Shown here: one piece after another, positions 63,983 through 64,000 of the stretch
How positions within the stretch are numbered: the first letter of the stretch is position 1
Layout: every line of letters starts with the position of its first letter
NCBI GenBank assembly: GCA_030544235.1
Contig: CM060464.1
Location: 37,872,280 to 37,936,279, forward strand
Length of the DNA: 64,000 nucleotides
Direction of reading: 5' to 3'
Origin: Lepturacanthus savala
Lineage: Eukaryota; Chordata; Actinopteri; Scombriformes; Trichiuridae
The notes under the pieces: generated by a model
The model's input: only the letters and a program-made list of their open reading frames with translations
What the model was told of the DNA's origin: nothing
The model's database searches: none
Program-made: the position numbers and the translations under genes

Positions 63983-64000
63983 CTTGCACAGTCACACGTT

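Overview
This is non-coding, repeat-dominated DNA from a vertebrate, most likely a teleost fish. The evidence is the kind of transposon present: a full-length CR1/L2-group LINE whose ORF1 carries an esterase domain, a Tc1/mariner element, a fragment of an R2/R4-type LINE, a hAT transposase fragment with a BED finger, and tRNA-like dispersed repeats of a kind common in fish. No host protein-coding gene, rRNA, tRNA or CRISPR array can be supported.

Positions 1-47845 are almost entirely two unrelated satellites laid down in alternating blocks. Satellite A is an 11-bp minisatellite (TTTCTGCTGTG and variants; almost no A on the + strand). Satellite B is an AT-rich 48/47-bp satellite whose unit is a diverged dimer of 24-bp halves. 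The order is A1 (1-7390), B1 (7391-11137), A2 (11160-14900), B2 (14901-16091), A3 (16114-21285), B3 (21286-46967) and A4 (46968-47845, a C-richer variant). The A-to-B junction occurs three times with the same sequence and the B-to-A junction twice, so composite A+B units of several kb were duplicated after the two satellites were joined. Both satellites contain nested higher-order repeats. The long reading frames in these blocks are by-products of repeat units that lack stop codons.

Positions 47846-49469 are mostly single-copy sequence with an (AT)n(GT)n microsatellite, a purine-rich tract and a G-rich 10-bp minisatellite. Positions 49470-57663 are a 12-bp minisatellite (ACTGCTGCTATC-like) split by a complete LINE at 50361-55274. 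The LINE is flanked by an 8-bp target-site duplication. It has a 5' UTR, ORF1 (zinc-binding-like cysteines, coiled coil, SGNH esterase), ORF2 (APE endonuclease plus reverse transcriptase, broken by one frameshift) and a 3' UTR ending in GAATT repeats. ORF2 lies in the same frame as ORF1, directly after a TGA, and has no usable ATG before its endonuclease domain.

Positions 57867-58912 are a 13/14-bp minisatellite built around TGATCA. The remainder is a graveyard of dispersed elements: a Tc1/mariner copy with DD36E spacing (59891-61108), two copies of a tRNA-like dispersed repeat, the second holding a 310-bp solo LTR with a 5-bp duplication (61589-61898), a decayed restriction-like-endonuclease LINE fragment on the minus strand (about 62140-62700), and a hAT/BED-finger transposase fragment (about 62728-63791). 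I found no convincing new biological system. The points most worth a second look are the composite satellite architecture, the copy-number differences between paralogous blocks, the splice-acceptor-like design of satellite A, and the ORF1/ORF2 arrangement of the LINE.
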